Positions 1-5,825 of a stretch of 6,909 nucleotides of DNA are shown piece after piece. The position numbers were made by a program, and so were the translations under genes. This stretch comes from Nanobdellota archaeon (GTDB lineage Archaea > Nanobdellota > Nanobdellia > Pacearchaeales > GW2011-AR1). The stretch's first letter is position 1. Every line of letters starts with the position of its first letter. The stretch covers positions 1 to 6,909 of the forward strand of contig JAUYDD010000026.1 in the NCBI GenBank assembly GCA_030704765.1, in the 5' to 3' direction. The notes beneath the pieces were generated by a model. It saw only the letters and a list, made by a program, of their open reading frames with translations, ran no database searches and was not told the DNA's origin.

Positions 1-908
1 TCTTAGCCAAATATCTTACCAATCCTAATATCTTATTTCTTCCAAGAGGCAAAATTATCTCAGCCATTTCAGCAGGAGTTTTATCTATCAATTCTTGATG
101 AGGATTTATAAAATTATGAATTACACATTGTAAATTCATAAAATTATTTGCACCTTCAAAACTTTTAAAACCACTTCTAATATTTTTTATTCTATCTTTT
201 ATTTTTCCATTGTATCTTTCAATTGGATTATTGTTGTGTTCAAGATTATATTTTTTGCAAGCAATTGGAACTCCGAAATTTAGCTTGCAAACCCTTCCAA
301 ATAACTTCATAAAAGCAGTTTTATAACTTGCAAATTTATCACAAGTAAACTCAATCAATTCCCTATCTTCAACTTTTTTATGTTTTTCTTTTTCAAACAC
401 TTCTAAAATTTGTTCATAACAATTATCTTTAATCTGTTTTAGGAATCTGACACATTTTTCTTTTGTTCGTTTCTCGACGAACAAATGAGCTAAAATAAAT
501 TTTGTTTTGTTATCAATAGCATTTAAATTGTAATTATCTTTTTCATTAACCTTAATGTATTTTTCATCATAATGAATTCCACCTATTATTTTTGGCTTGA
601 CGATTTTATGTATCCTATTTTAAAAAAACAGAATATTTTTTTGACCAGTCCGCAATTGTTTTTCTTGTAACTTTAATTCCATCATGCTGCCAAAGATGAT
701 TTTGTACCTGAAATAATGATAAGCCATCATTATGCATGTGAATTGCTCTTGAGATAATCTTTTTATTATGTCTCATTCTTTCAAATCCATCTTTTTTTAC
801 AAATGTTAGATTACATTTTTTACAAAGATAAAGTTGTTTTGTTCCAAGTTTATTATGCCTTTTACCTCTTTTTACAATATTATCACTTTTGCAATTAGGA
901 CATTTCAT
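1..908 (-). pseudogene. IS transposase, zinc-ribbon plus DDE core, frame-disrupted and partial
   Basis: This gene encodes a transposase that would cut and join the ends of its insertion sequence. The first piece (908-615, 97 residues) starts with a zinc ribbon (C3, C6, C29, C32), then a helix-turn-helix-like region at about 45-90, and stops at TAG (617-615). The second piece (about 616 to 1) is in the +1 frame and runs off the window. It reads KPKIIGGIHYDEKY, later FTCDKFASYK, then NNNPIERYNGKIKDR. The likely DDE triad is D (codon 568-566), D (340-338) and E (220-218). If one base at the stop is skipped, the two pieces join smoothly as ...FLK-RIHKIVKPK. The layout fits IS6/IS240-like archaeal and bacterial transposases, but I cannot fix the family. 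The break may be an inactivating mutation or a programmed +1 shift. The start is set by a strong Shine-Dalgarno site. The C-terminus appears close to the window edge. Confidence 0.88.
615..908 (-). CDS. Transposase N-terminal ORF (zinc ribbon and HTH)
   Basis: This is the intact reading frame for the DNA-binding part of the split transposase. It has 97 residues, with CPNC near the N-terminus and CKKC at 29-32 forming a zinc ribbon, then a basic segment and a helix-turn-helix-like region ending DWSKKYSVFLK. It stops right after a run of seven T and four A on the coding strand. If no frameshifting occurs, a free 97-residue protein with the DNA-binding part only would be made. In other insertion sequences such products can inhibit transposition; that role here is inference. 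Confidence 0.75.
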   Translation of the reverse strand: MKCPNCKSDNIVKRGKRHNKLGTKQLYLCKKCNLTFVKKDGFERMRHNKKIISRAIHMHNDGLSLFQVQNHLWQHDGIKVTRKTIADWSKKYSVFLK

Positions 909-911
909 TTA

Positions 912-923
912 CTTCACCTCCTT
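912..923 (-). promoter_or_regulatory. Strong Shine-Dalgarno site of the transposase
   Basis: The minus strand reads AAGGAGGTGAAG ending 3 bases before the transposase ATG, so the core GGAGGTGA sits 5 bases upstream. This fixes the start at 908. It stands out because most other genes here have no such site. Confidence 0.8.
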
Positions 924-937
924 GCAAAATAAAGGAG
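918..937 (-). promoter_or_regulatory. Hairpin that can mask the transposase ribosome binding site
   Basis: On the minus strand CTCCTT (937-932) can pair with AAGGAG (923-918) across an 8-base loop, covering the Shine-Dalgarno core. A transcript starting at the IS's own promoter would begin near 922 and lack the left arm. Transcription from outside would include the whole hairpin. Insertion sequences such as IS10 and IS50 use comparable masking to avoid activation by outside transcription. Here it is inferred from sequence only. Confidence 0.45.
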
Positions 938-944
938 ATGTTTG

Positions 945-952
945 TATATAAA
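945..952 (-). promoter_or_regulatory. TATA box of the transposase gene
   Basis: The minus strand carries TTTATATA at 952-945, a near-ideal archaeal box A. With the usual spacing of about 26 bases from its centre, transcription would start near 922, right at the ribosome binding site. Confidence 0.65.
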
Positions 953-987
953 TCTATCTCACGTTAACTATACAGTATCTTTGCTAG

Positions 988-1034
988 ATAGGAAATGACA
1001 TTGAAAATATACGAAAATTAATGTTATTTCCTAT
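988..1034. repeat. 15-bp inverted repeat with one mismatch
   Basis: ATAGGAAATGACATT (988-1002) and AATGTTATTTCCTAT (1020-1034) are reverse complements except at one position, separated by 17 bases. The repeat lies between the IS promoter and element D. It could be part of the IS end, a remnant of another mobile element, or a hairpin in a transcript. The IS terminus itself cannot be placed, because the opposite end is outside the window. Confidence 0.6.
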
Positions 1035-1063
1035 AATTACAATAACAATTGTCAAAATGCTAA

Positions 1064-1220
1064 TTCTCACCTTCAGGTTGGAGCAAAACTCTTGCTTTAA
1101 TTTTTCGATCGGGATAATCAACTTCATGAAAAACTGCACTTTCAGAAAATAGAATTTTCTGGAACATTCAAATCTTACGATTTGAAGTTTTTAAGGTGCG
1201 GAAATAAAGAGTTGATTATA
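1064..1220 (+). ncRNA. Element D: structured segment related to the middle of element A
   Basis: This intergenic segment is full of nested inverted repeats. An outer stem ATAATCAACT (1114-1123) pairs with AGTTGATTAT (1210-1219). Inside are a perfect 8-bp hairpin, CAGAAAAT (1143-1150) with ATTTTCTG (1154-1161), and another, TTCAAATC (1167-1174) with GATTTGAA (1179-1186), loop TTAC. Two short hairpins lie at about 1066-1096. The first inner hairpin and its flanks match element A at 4916-4937: both have CTTTCAGAA and GAATTTTCTG followed by ACA, and A lacks four loop bases. A second hairpin follows in both with unrelated stem sequence, and both then reach CGGAAAT. The orientation is assigned from this match. 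I see no confident promoter. It may be a diverged copy of the element family or an independent small RNA. Confidence 0.4.
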
Positions 1221-1287
1221 AAAATTACTGAAATTATATTCGGTAAATTAATTTCTTTTTGTTTTAAAAATTCAAAAAAAGAAAAGA

Positions 1288-1295
1288 TTTATAAA
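1288..1295 (+). promoter_or_regulatory. TATA box of the EF-1alpha gene
   Basis: TTTATAAA at 1288-1295, preceded by the purine-rich AAAAGA as a possible BRE, is a strong archaeal promoter core. Transcription should start near 1317, giving a leader of about 20 bases. That leader shows no Shine-Dalgarno sequence. Confidence 0.7.
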
Positions 1296-1338
1296 CCCTG
1301 ATTTTTATCATATATCATTAAAAAAATACTCAATAAAA

Positions 1339-2625
1339 ATGGCACAAATCAAACCAACAATGAATGTTGTCTTTGTAGGTCATGTTGACCATGGAAAATC
1401 TACATGCGTAGGCAGACTTATGTATGATGCTGGAATAATTCCAGAACAAGAAATGAAAAAATTAAGAGAAGAGGCTCAAAGACAAGGAAAAGCTGGCTTT
1501 GAATTTGCTTTTGTAATGGATAGGATTAAAGAAGAAAGAGAAAGAGGAGTAACAATAGACCTTTCTTATCAAAAATTAATAACACCAAAAAGGCAAATTA
1601 CAATCATTGATGCTCCTGGCCACAAAGACTTTGTAAAAAACATGATTACAGGTGCTTCACAAGCTGATGCAGCATTCTTGACTATTTCAGCTAAAGATGG
1701 AGTGCAACCACAGACAAAAGAACATCTTTGGTTATTGAGGACAATGGGTGTACAACAGATTGCAGTATCTTTAAACAAGATGGATATTGTTGACTATAAA
1801 GAAGACGCATTCAACAAAGTTAAAGCAGAAGTTTCTGCTCTATTAAAAGCTGTTGGAATAAATCCTGAAAAAACTGTATTCTTAGCTGTCTCTGGATTAA
1901 TGGGAGACAATATATTTAAAAAATCAGATAAAATGCCTTGGTACAAAGGGCCTACTTTATATGAACAACTAGATCTTTTTGAAGAACCAAAAAAACCTGT
2001 TGATTTACCAATGAGAATGCCTATACAAGATGTATATGATATAACTGGTATTGGAACAGTTCCTGTTGGAAAAATAGAAACAGGAATAATGAAGGTAGGG
2101 CAAAAAATCAAAATATTACCAGGAAGAAGCGGAAGAGGAGTTGATGGTGAGATAAAATCAATAGAGATGCATCATGAACAATTCCAAGAAGCACCTGCAG
2201 GATTCAATGTTGGTGTAAATATCAGGGGTATTGGAAAGAAAGATGTTGCAAGAGGAGATGTTATCTGTGATGCTGGAAAACCAGCAACAATGGTTGAAGA
2301 ATTCACAGCTCAAATTGCAGTAATAAACCATCCTACTGTTATTGCAAAAGGATACACACCAGTATTCCATGTACATACAGCACAAGTTCCATGCCAATTC
2401 ATAGATATAGTGCATAAAATAGATCCTACAAGTGGCCAGCCTATGCCTGGAAAAGTGGATTTCATAAAGAATGGAGATGTTGCTATAGTCAAATTAAAAC
2501 CTATGGGCAATCTAGTTTTAGAAAAATCCGGAGTCAATCCTCATATGGCTAGATTTGCTATTAGAGATGCTGGTGCAACTGTTGCTGCTGGTGTCTGCAC
2601 TGACCTAGTTGAGAAAAAGATTTAA
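1339..2625 (+). CDS. tuf: Translation elongation factor 1-alpha (aEF1A)
   Basis: This GTPase brings aminoacyl-tRNA to the ribosomal A site in the cytoplasm. All GTP-binding motifs are visible: P-loop GHVDHGKST (14-22), switch I ERERGVTID (66-74, with T72), switch II DAPGH (91-95), and NKMD (146-149) for guanine recognition. G5 reads VSGLMGDN (174-181), with Gly where Ala is usual. Domain 2 starts at about 226 (MPIQDVYDITGIGTVPVGKIETG in part) and domain 3 at about 315 (HPTVIAKGY, HVHTAQVPC). At 428 residues it is full length for the archaeal family, and the start MAQIKPTMNVV aligns with family members. It has its own strong TATA box and a short leader without a Shine-Dalgarno site. The neighbours are an IS remnant upstream and a membrane protein 39 bases downstream. 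Ribosomal protein S10, often beside this gene in archaea, is absent. Confidence 0.98.
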   Translation: MAQIKPTMNVVFVGHVDHGKSTCVGRLMYDAGIIPEQEMKKLREEAQRQGKAGFEFAFVMDRIKEERERGVTIDLSYQKLITPKRQITIIDAPGHKDFVKNMITGASQADAAFLTISAKDGVQPQTKEHLWLLRTMGVQQIAVSLNKMDIVDYKEDAFNKVKAEVSALLKAVGINPEKTVFLAVSGLMGDNIFKKSDKMPWYKGPTLYEQLDLFEEPKKPVDLPMRMPIQDVYDITGIGTVPVGKIETGIMKVGQKIKILPGRSGRGVDGEIKSIEMHHEQFQEAPAGFNVGVNIRGIGKKDVARGDVICDAGKPATMVEEFTAQIAVINHPTVIAKGYTPVFHVHTAQVPCQFIDIVHKIDPTSGQPMPGKVDFIKNGDVAIVKLKPMGNLVLEKSGVNPHMARFAIRDAGATVAAGVCTDLVEKKI

Positions 2626-2631
2626 TTTTTC

Positions 2632-2640
2632 TTAATAAAA
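2632..2640 (+). promoter_or_regulatory. Possible TATA box for the 2665 gene
   Basis: TTAATAAAA lies about 28 bases before the ATG at 2665, the spacing expected for a leaderless transcript. It overlaps the short gap after EF-1alpha, so readthrough from that gene is an equally good explanation. Confidence 0.35.
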
Positions 2641-2664
2641 AAAAGAGTTCTGATAAAAATCAAA

Positions 2665-3330
2665 ATGGACCCAGAATCATTACAAGAAATAATGAATTAT
2701 CAAGAAGCAATTTATGTAGCTATAGGAGCTGCAGGCCTTGTTGTTGGATATGCTACTGGAAGAATAATTGGATTTATTTCTGGAAAAAAAGCTGGAACAG
2801 ATTATACTAAGATAAAATTATCTGAAGATGAGACAAAAAGATCTAGTTTAGAATTAGATAAATTACAGCAATCAAATATTGTTGATTTAACAAAATTACG
2901 ATATAGTAATACTGAAGCTGATACAAATAAAACATTAGCTCTAAATGAACAAGAACATAGATTAAAACTAGAAGCTATTGCTAAACAAAGTGAAGCTAAT
3001 TTAGCATTAGCTGAAAAAAAAAGACAAGCTAAACAAGAGGCAGTTGAGAAATTAGAACCTCTTTTAAATGAATATATGGCTAGACTAACTCCATATCTTG
3101 AATCAGAAACACTTAGAATAAGCCCTGAATTAGAGAGAAAAAGAGAAGAATATAGAGAAAAATTAACAGAAGACTATGAGCAAGTTTCACTAAATGATTT
3201 AGAGGAAGATGAATTAGATAATGATGCTACAAAAATAGAGATTTTAGTTAATATGAGATATCCTATTCCTAGTGCACCAGAAATACCTGAAAAATTAAGA
3301 AAATTAATAGATATTATTTTAGAAGAATAA
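2665..3330 (+). CDS. Unrecognised single-helix membrane protein with long charged helix
   Basis: I do not recognise this 221-residue protein. After a short acidic N-terminus, residues about 14-39 form a Gly/Ala-rich hydrophobic helix with small-residue spacing (GAAGLVVGYATG), likely a membrane anchor. Residues about 45-130 are rich in Glu, Lys, Gln and Leu, predicting a long helix or coiled coil. Residues 131-185 stay helical and become very acidic (LEEDELDNDATK). The last part has a Pro-rich stretch (YPIPSAPEIPEK) and a short amphipathic helix. The net charge is acidic. It begins 39 bases after EF-1alpha and has no Shine-Dalgarno site, so it is either read through from EF-1alpha or leaderless from a weak TATA-like sequence. 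With one anchor and a cytoplasmic rod it could be a scaffold, but no function can be assigned. Confidence 0.8.
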   Translation: MDPESLQEIMNYQEAIYVAIGAAGLVVGYATGRIIGFISGKKAGTDYTKIKLSEDETKRSSLELDKLQQSNIVDLTKLRYSNTEADTNKTLALNEQEHRLKLEAIAKQSEANLALAEKKRQAKQEAVEKLEPLLNEYMARLTPYLESETLRISPELERKREEYREKLTEDYEQVSLNDLEEDELDNDATKIEILVNMRYPIPSAPEIPEKLRKLIDIILEE

Positions 3331-3381
3331 TTTATTTAGTAATTTTATAGATTCATTTGTGATTAAAGTAAGGCTGTATTA

Positions 3382-4560
3382 TCACATGCTCACTAGATTT
3401 ATTCTAGTATCACAATATACAAAATTAGTTGCAATAAGATTATGGCATCCTAGATTTTCACAAGTCTCAATTATTTTTGGTGTTGCTGTGCCATCAATAG
3501 CTATTACATAAGGTTCTTCATCTAATCTTAAGCCCATAAGCCTTCCTATTGGAATCTTCTTTATTAGGTTTAGATCGTGATTAAATATAACTGCTCCTTT
3601 TGTACCAATAAGGTCATCTATATTATATTTTATCTTTTCTTTTTCTTTTTGACTCAACTTCTTTATTTCTTTTTTAGAATGAACCTGATTTTGATCCTGA
3701 TTCTCATATCTATCATATCTTTGAACACCTCTTGATCTATTGTTTTGCGAATATTCTGTAGCTGAAACTTTCTTTCTTAAAGATTGTAAAATCTCTTTTT
3801 GAGTCAATTCTTCTACTTCTTTTCCTTCAGGAGCCATTGCTATGAAATCTACTTTTGCATTTTCAGTCACATTCTTTATTATGAGGTTTCCGCCTCTATC
3901 TCCATCTACAAATAATATGACTTCTGGTTTTTCTTTTGATAATGCTTTTATTGTCTCTGGAAACTTTGTGCCATTCATAGCTATAACATTTTTTATGCCA
4001 TTTTTAAGAAGATTTATAACATCTGCTCTTCCTTCAACAATTATGAGTTCATCTCCTGAAACATCTCCGCAAGGCAGGTTTTCAGTACCATAAGTCTGTA
4101 ATTTAGCAATTTTTGCAGAATCCTTTATCTCGCTTGTCATCTCGCTGATGTCATTTCCATTATCTCCAAGATTTTCCATTAATTTTTTTGCTCTATCAAG
4201 AATATAGTCTCTCTTGCTCCCTCTTACGTCTTCTATACTAATTATCTCTATATGTGTGTCTGAAGGGCCAATCCTTTCAATTGTCTCTAAAGCAGCTCCT
4301 ATAATTGCAGTCTCAGTCTTATCCATAGCTGAAGGGACTTCAATCTCTCCTATTGTCTTTCCATCCTTTGAATCTGAATTTACTTCAATTCTTCCTATTT
4401 TTCCAGATTTCTGAAGTTCCCTCATCTCAAGATCATCTCCTAAAAGGCCTTCTGTCTGACCGAAAACAGCTCCGATTATATCTGGTTTTTCAACTGCTCC
4501 ATCTGCTTCAAATTTAGCATGAATTATGTATTTTATTGATACTGGTGATATTTTTGCCAT
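3382..4560 (-). CDS. dnaG: Archaeal DnaG, TOPRIM primase-like protein and exosome subunit
   Basis: This is the archaeal DnaG-type protein. In studied archaea it is a stable component of the RNA-degrading exosome cap, binding through Csl4, and it can also synthesise RNA primers. The N-terminus (about 1-160) includes the family's KYIIHAKFEADGAVEKPDIIGAVFGQTEGLLG signature, cited here by its key parts KFEADG and GQTEGLLG. The TOPRIM domain covers about 168-255, with the catalytic Glu in VEGRAD (E176) and the metal-binding DGDRGG (D219, D221). A low-complexity polar linker follows (about 275-315), then a C-terminal domain from about 325 (NIDDLIGTKGAVIF, IAIDGTATPKI). At 392 residues the length is normal for archaea. 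The start is supported by a TATA-like box about 30 bases upstream, giving an almost leaderless mRNA. It converges on the 2665 gene with a 51-base gap. Confidence 0.97.
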   Translation of the reverse strand: MAKISPVSIKYIIHAKFEADGAVEKPDIIGAVFGQTEGLLGDDLEMRELQKSGKIGRIEVNSDSKDGKTIGEIEVPSAMDKTETAIIGAALETIERIGPSDTHIEIISIEDVRGSKRDYILDRAKKLMENLGDNGNDISEMTSEIKDSAKIAKLQTYGTENLPCGDVSGDELIIVEGRADVINLLKNGIKNVIAMNGTKFPETIKALSKEKPEVILFVDGDRGGNLIIKNVTENAKVDFIAMAPEGKEVEELTQKEILQSLRKKVSATEYSQNNRSRGVQRYDRYENQDQNQVHSKKEIKKLSQKEKEKIKYNIDDLIGTKGAVIFNHDLNLIKKIPIGRLMGLRLDEEPYVIAIDGTATPKIIETCENLGCHNLIATNFVYCDTRINLVSM

Positions 4561-4563
4561 TTT

Positions 4564-4584
4564 CTATTATTAAATTAATAATAG
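4564..4584. promoter_or_regulatory. 21-base perfect palindrome at the dnaG start, possible operator
   Basis: CTATTATTAA, a central A, then TTAATAATAG form a perfect palindrome ending 3 bases before the dnaG ATG. It lies between a TATA-like TAAATAAG (4593-4586, minus) and the expected transcription start near 4564. Archaeal repressors commonly bind there to block polymerase recruitment. Because it is entirely AT apart from the two ends, chance is a real alternative. Confidence 0.4.
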
Positions 4585-4585
4585 T

Positions 4586-4593
4586 CTTATTTA
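4586..4593 (-). promoter_or_regulatory. TATA-like box of dnaG
   Basis: TAAATAAG on the minus strand at 4593-4586, preceded by AAAGG, is centred about 30 bases from the dnaG ATG. Transcription would start within a few bases of the start codon. The match to the archaeal consensus is moderate. Confidence 0.4.
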
Positions 4594-4598
4594 CCTTT

Positions 4599-4725
4599 GA
4601 TTATCTAGAAAAAGATTACTTAATCATCATCTACTATCTTGATTACCTATATTTTTTCCTCTTAATGTGAATATGATATGAAGATTAATCATGATTAATA
4701 ATTTTCTTTCTTGAATAATCTAATC
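4599..4725. repeat. Cluster of GATTA/TAATC motifs upstream of dnaG
   Basis: GATTA or its complement TAATC occurs nine times by my count, at 4599, 4614, 4621, 4641, 4683, 4686, 4693, 4716 and 4721. Several pair as palindromes, including GATTA-CT-TAATC (4614-4625) and the perfect 16-base ATTAATCATGATTAAT (4684-4699). This could be a binding array for a regulator, between dnaG and the promoter of element A. The AT-rich composition raises the chance background, so the call is tentative. Confidence 0.4.
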
Positions 4726-4750
4726 TTATAATAATTATATAAAATAAACA

Positions 4751-4770
4751 TTTATAAATGTTTCTATAAA
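4751..4770 (+). promoter_or_regulatory. Paired TATA boxes in front of element A
   Basis: Two box A-like sequences face element A: TTTATAAAT (4751-4759) and CTATAAAAG (about 4764-4771). With usual spacing they predict starts near 4782 and 4793, which bracket the conserved ATC at 4788 that opens the element. This supports transcription of element A from its own promoter. Confidence 0.5.
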
Positions 4771-4787
4771 AGAGTTTATTATTTTTT

Positions 4788-5140
4788 ATCAAAAAAACAG
4801 TCCACCCACACCCTAAAGGTGTGAGTTTGTGAAAACAAAAAGCATTTTTCAATCTTTATTTTATTACTAAAATGCTTTTTGTTTCAGGCCCTTGTTTTTA
4901 GGATGCGCACGAAAACTTTCAGAAGAATTTTCTGCACAGAAAATTGCATAAAACAATTTTCTTGTACTCGGAAATTGTATGCAAGTATACTACATCATGT
5001 CAAGAATCATGTGTTAAAACACATGGTGCGTGGTTCTTGAACACCCCCAAAATTATTTTTGCTTTCTACATATTAAAATAAGTAAGGTACGCAAAAAATA
5101 ATTTTGCTGGTCTTAAAAGAGGAGGTTTATTTTCCGACAT
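4788..5140 (+). ncRNA. Element A: large structured RNA or palindromic element, full copy
   Basis: This intergenic stretch of about 350 bases has no convincing reading frame but is almost continuously foldable. In order: conserved start ATCAAAAAAACAG; hairpin CACACC (4807-4812) with GGTGTG (4818-4823); perfect 15-bp stem 4834-4848 with 4869-4883; TTGTTTTTAGGAT (4892-4904), able to close on the start; hairpin CAGAA (4920-4924) with TTCTG (4930-4934); perfect 9-bp stem 4938-4946 with 4954-4962; nested hairpin TCAAGAA (5000-5006) with TTCTTGA (5034-5040), enclosing CATGTGTT with AACACATG (5008-5025); linker ACACCCC; 15-bp stem with one bulge, 5048-5062 with 5091-5106; then GGTCTTAAAAG (5109-5119). 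CGCAC (4906-4910) can also pair with GTGCG (5026-5030). Relatives at 5826-5942, 6659-6728 and 6769-6909 show paired changes that keep the stems. TATA boxes lie just upstream. A DNA-level mobile element is the alternative. Confidence 0.55.
5032..5120 (+). repeat. 89-bp block repeated in inverted orientation at 6789-6877
   Basis: This block, from GGTTCTTGA through the bulged stem-loop to TCTTAAAAGA, is the reverse complement of 6789-6877 with one difference: A at 5041 against G in the other copy. The stem, the 28-base loop and both linkers are all conserved. The two copies face each other across about 1.67 kb. Weaker similarity continues to about 5140. Confidence 0.95.
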
Positions 5141-5206
5141 AAAAATTTTATAAGATTAAGGATATCTTCTCTGTTCATCAATGATTATTCTATATTTTAC
5201 ATAAAG

Positions 5207-5215
5207 TTTATATAC
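5207..5215 (+). promoter_or_regulatory. TATA box of the acidic microprotein gene
   Basis: TTTATATAC preceded by ATAAAG is one of the best promoter cores in the window. Its spacing predicts a start near 5236, giving a leader of about 23 bases that carries a GAGGG ribosome binding site. Confidence 0.65.
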
Positions 5216-5258
5216 TTGTGATGTAATTAAAAGTTTAAATAAAAAATGAGGGTTTAAT

Positions 5259-5330
5259 ATGTCTGAAGATTTTATAGAAGATGAAGATGATCTTTATGAA
5301 GCACTTGAAGACCTAGAGACCGAAGAGTGA
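5259..5330 (+). CDS. 23-residue highly acidic microprotein
   Basis: This very short gene is supported by its complete expression cassette rather than by homology. It has a strong TATA box (5207-5215), a GAGGG ribosome binding site (5248-5252) about 6 bases before the ATG, and an 11-bp terminator hairpin with a T run 15 bases after the TGA. The peptide starts MSEDFIEDEDD and ends LEDLETEE. Thirteen of 23 residues are Asp or Glu, there is no Lys, Arg or His, and Leu/Ile/Phe/Tyr are spaced as in an amphipathic helix (DLYEALEDLE). No signal or membrane segment is present. It could be an acidic partner of a basic protein, or the translated part of a regulatory transcript. I do not recognise a family. 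Confidence 0.6.
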   Translation: MSEDFIEDEDDLYEALEDLETEE

Positions 5331-5345
5331 TTTTATTTTTAATAG

Positions 5346-5377
5346 CCAGAAAACAATTTTGTTTTCTGGATTTTTTT
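5346..5377 (+). terminator. Hairpin plus T-run terminator of the microprotein gene
   Basis: CCAGAAAACAA (5346-5356) and TTGTTTTCTGG (5359-5369) form a perfect 11-bp stem with a tiny loop, followed by A and seven T (5371-5377). The T run is only on the plus strand, so it fits the microprotein gene rather than the converging gene at 5396. Confidence 0.75.
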
Positions 5378-5395
5378 ATTTTAGTTAACTCAAGG

Positions 5396-5767
5396 TTATG
5401 AAGAATTAAACTTCAACTTATTCTTAAGGCTATATTCTTTATTTTCATAAAGCATATTAGTCTTTATGAAAAAAATATCTTTATATACAGATATAATAAC
5501 AATAACTTTATTTAATTTATTTATATCAAGATTATTGTCTTTTAAATCTCTTATTAATATCTTTTTTGAGTTTCTTATCACTTTCTCAAAATTTTCTCCA
5601 TAGACCTCTATAGGGTCTATTTTTTCTTTTATAAGGTTTATAACTATCTTTTTCCCCCTTATTTCTTTTAATATATAAAGAGCTTCGCTAAGATATTCGC
5701 CATTATAAGGATTAATAAAATTATTTATTATATTTCTTAAGACCACTATAATCCCATCATTATCCAT
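5396..5767 (-). CDS. Unrecognised 123-residue protein
   Basis: I do not recognise this protein. The first half alternates helical, hydrophobic segments (IIVVLRNIINNFI, YLSEALYILKEIRGKKIVINLIKEKI). The second half is Lys/Asn-rich with a strongly beta-like stretch VIVIISVYKDIFFIKT at about 87-102. There is no clear membrane helix, signal peptide or metal motif. The residue mix is dominated by Ile, Lys and Asn, as expected in an AT-rich genome. TTTATTAAT on the minus strand (5796-5788) lies about 26 bases before the ATG, predicting a leaderless mRNA, which supports both the gene and this start. The frame is open throughout and has no competing long frame on the other strand. It converges on the microprotein gene and is divergent from element B. 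Confidence 0.65.
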   Translation of the reverse strand: MDNDGIIVVLRNIINNFINPYNGEYLSEALYILKEIRGKKIVINLIKEKIDPIEVYGENFEKVIRNSKKILIRDLKDNNLDINKLNKVIVIISVYKDIFFIKTNMLYENKEYSLKNKLKFNSS

Positions 5768-5787
5768 ACCTTTATCTATAAAAAATG

Positions 5788-5796
5788 ATTAATAAA
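5788..5796 (-). promoter_or_regulatory. TATA box for the 123-residue protein gene
   Basis: TTTATTAAT on the minus strand is centred about 26 bases upstream of the ATG at 5767, so transcription would begin at or next to the start codon. Confidence 0.45.
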
Positions 5797-5825
5797 TGTT
5801 GACATGAATTGTTAAATATTAATTA

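Noticed and set aside
97..106. TGATGA as a C box of a C/D guide RNA
   Set aside because: It lies in the transposase coding region and no matching D box and guide arrangement is seen.
1569..2537. Minus-strand ORFs inside EF-1alpha
   Set aside because: They are antisense shadows of a strongly conserved coding sequence, with low-complexity Cys/Ser/Phe-rich translations.
3842..4414. Plus-strand ORFs of 83 and 66 residues inside dnaG
   Set aside because: They are antisense shadows of a clear conserved gene and have no promoter or ribosome binding site.
5032..5048. tRNA-like T arm (GGTTC ... GAAC)
   Set aside because: The loop is far too short and no acceptor, D or anticodon arms line up around it. 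No tRNA gene was found on either strand.
5118..5126. GAGGAGG at the end of element A as a ribosome binding site
   Set aside because: No start codon follows at a usable distance, and element C has GATGTGG at the same place.
4788..5140. Box H/ACA guide RNA: hairpin-linker-hairpin units with ACA-like words in elements A, B, C and D
   Set aside because: The ACA or CACC words fall between hairpins rather than as a tail at a fixed distance, and I see no kink-turn or clear pseudouridylation pocket. Kept only as a generic structured RNA.
4788..5140. CRISPR array or tracr-like RNA
   Set aside because: There are no regularly spaced identical repeats with unique spacers, and no cas-like gene in the window.
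5346..5377. Terminator hairpin as a bidirectional terminator for the 123-residue gene
   Set aside because: The minus strand after the stem reads CTATTAAAAAT with no T run, so only the plus-strand role is supported.
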